This document shows positions 63,922 through 64,000 of a stretch of 64,000 bases of DNA, one piece after another; within the stretch, counting starts at the first letter, position 1; every line of letters starts with the position of its first letter. Source of the stretch: JADFDG01 sp965232985 (GTDB lineage: Bacteria; Pseudomonadota; Gammaproteobacteria; Pseudomonadales; JADFDG01); assembly GCA_965232985.1 (NCBI GenBank), contig CBDDRC010000005.1, positions 24,565 through 88,564 on the forward strand, read 5' to 3'. The notes below the pieces were generated by a model. It was not told where the DNA came from, did not search any database, and saw only the letters and a program-made list of their open reading frames with translations. Made by a program: the position numbers and the translations under genes.

Positions 63922-64000
63922 GCCTGACGATGACCTACTCTCGCATGGGCAATGCCACACTACCATCGGCGATGCAGCGTTTCACTTCTGAGTTCGGGAA
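63922..64000 (-). rRNA. rrf: 5S ribosomal RNA, 3' part (5' end outside window)
   Basis: The reverse complement ends in GAGAGTAGGTCATCGTCAGGCA and contains TTCCCGAACTCAGAAGTGAAACG and GATGGTAGTGTGG, the conserved 3' two-thirds of bacterial 5S rRNA. About 79 of the usual ~116 nucleotides are present. It is the last gene of an rRNA operon entering from the right on the minus strand. Confidence 0.95.

Overview
The window is a gene-dense, GC-rich stretch of a gammaproteobacterial chromosome. No gap between genes exceeds about 300 bases. The evidence for a gammaproteobacterium is conserved gene order: guaB-guaA, the ndk-rlmN-pilW-rodZ-ispG-hisS-yfgM-bamB-der run, queA-tgt-yajC-secD-secF, divergent pepA/lptFG, valS after pepA, and trmJ-cysE-iscR-iscS beside suhB. 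An SUF operon combined with a shortened ISC locus, plus acyl-CoA catabolic genes, would fit a free-living Nevskiales/Steroidobacterales/Xanthomonadales-like lineage. That placement is inference.

Layout. Bases 1-5,900: the 3' end of a lytic transglycosylase gene (mltF), then guaB-guaA-doxX-tadA on the minus strand and xseA divergent from guaB. 5,900-15,060: a long minus-strand housekeeping run with several stop/start overlaps. 15,180-23,530: sufBCDS, a sufA-like gene, sufT and sufE, then a large membrane protein of the so-called Gcr recombinase family, all on the plus strand. 23,530-26,910: trmJ-cysE-iscR-iscS on the minus strand, converging on the SUF operon. This ISC locus stops after iscS: iscU, iscA, hscBA and fdx are absent here. 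The iscR and sufB upstream regions carry the same IscR-type half-site, so IscR probably controls both. 27,090-33,400: suhB, then queA-tgt-yajC-secDF. 33,500-34,100: tRNA-Leu(CAA), a small RDD membrane protein and a strong bidirectional terminator.

34,120-50,800 is the most unusual part. Five minus-strand genes lie head to tail with gaps of 9 to 62 nt: a PP2C phosphatase, a transmembrane Ser/Thr kinase with a C-terminal SUMF1/formylglycine-type domain, a small membrane protein, a TpsB outer-membrane transporter and a 3,561-residue TpsA exoprotein. TpsA has a haemagglutinin-type secretion domain, about 1,350 residues of degenerate RTX-like Gly/Asp repeats, and no cysteine that I could find. The order suggests a two-partner secretion system controlled by threonine phosphorylation. 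The kinase N-terminus carries a recurring acidic-x-Thr-Val-Leu/Ile motif of the kind FHA domains can bind, and a cyclase-FHA fusion is encoded about 8 kb away.

50,860-58,070: lptF-lptG, pepA, an unrecognised gene in the usual holC position, and valS. 58,240-59,600: an adenylate/guanylate cyclase-FHA protein, a 72-residue unknown and a DUF1653 protein. 59,620-63,740: a minus-strand acyl-CoA catabolic cluster (enoyl-CoA hydratase, SCP-x type thiolase, SDR dehydrogenase, acyl-CoA dehydrogenase). The window ends in the 3' part of a minus-strand 5S rRNA gene followed by its terminator.
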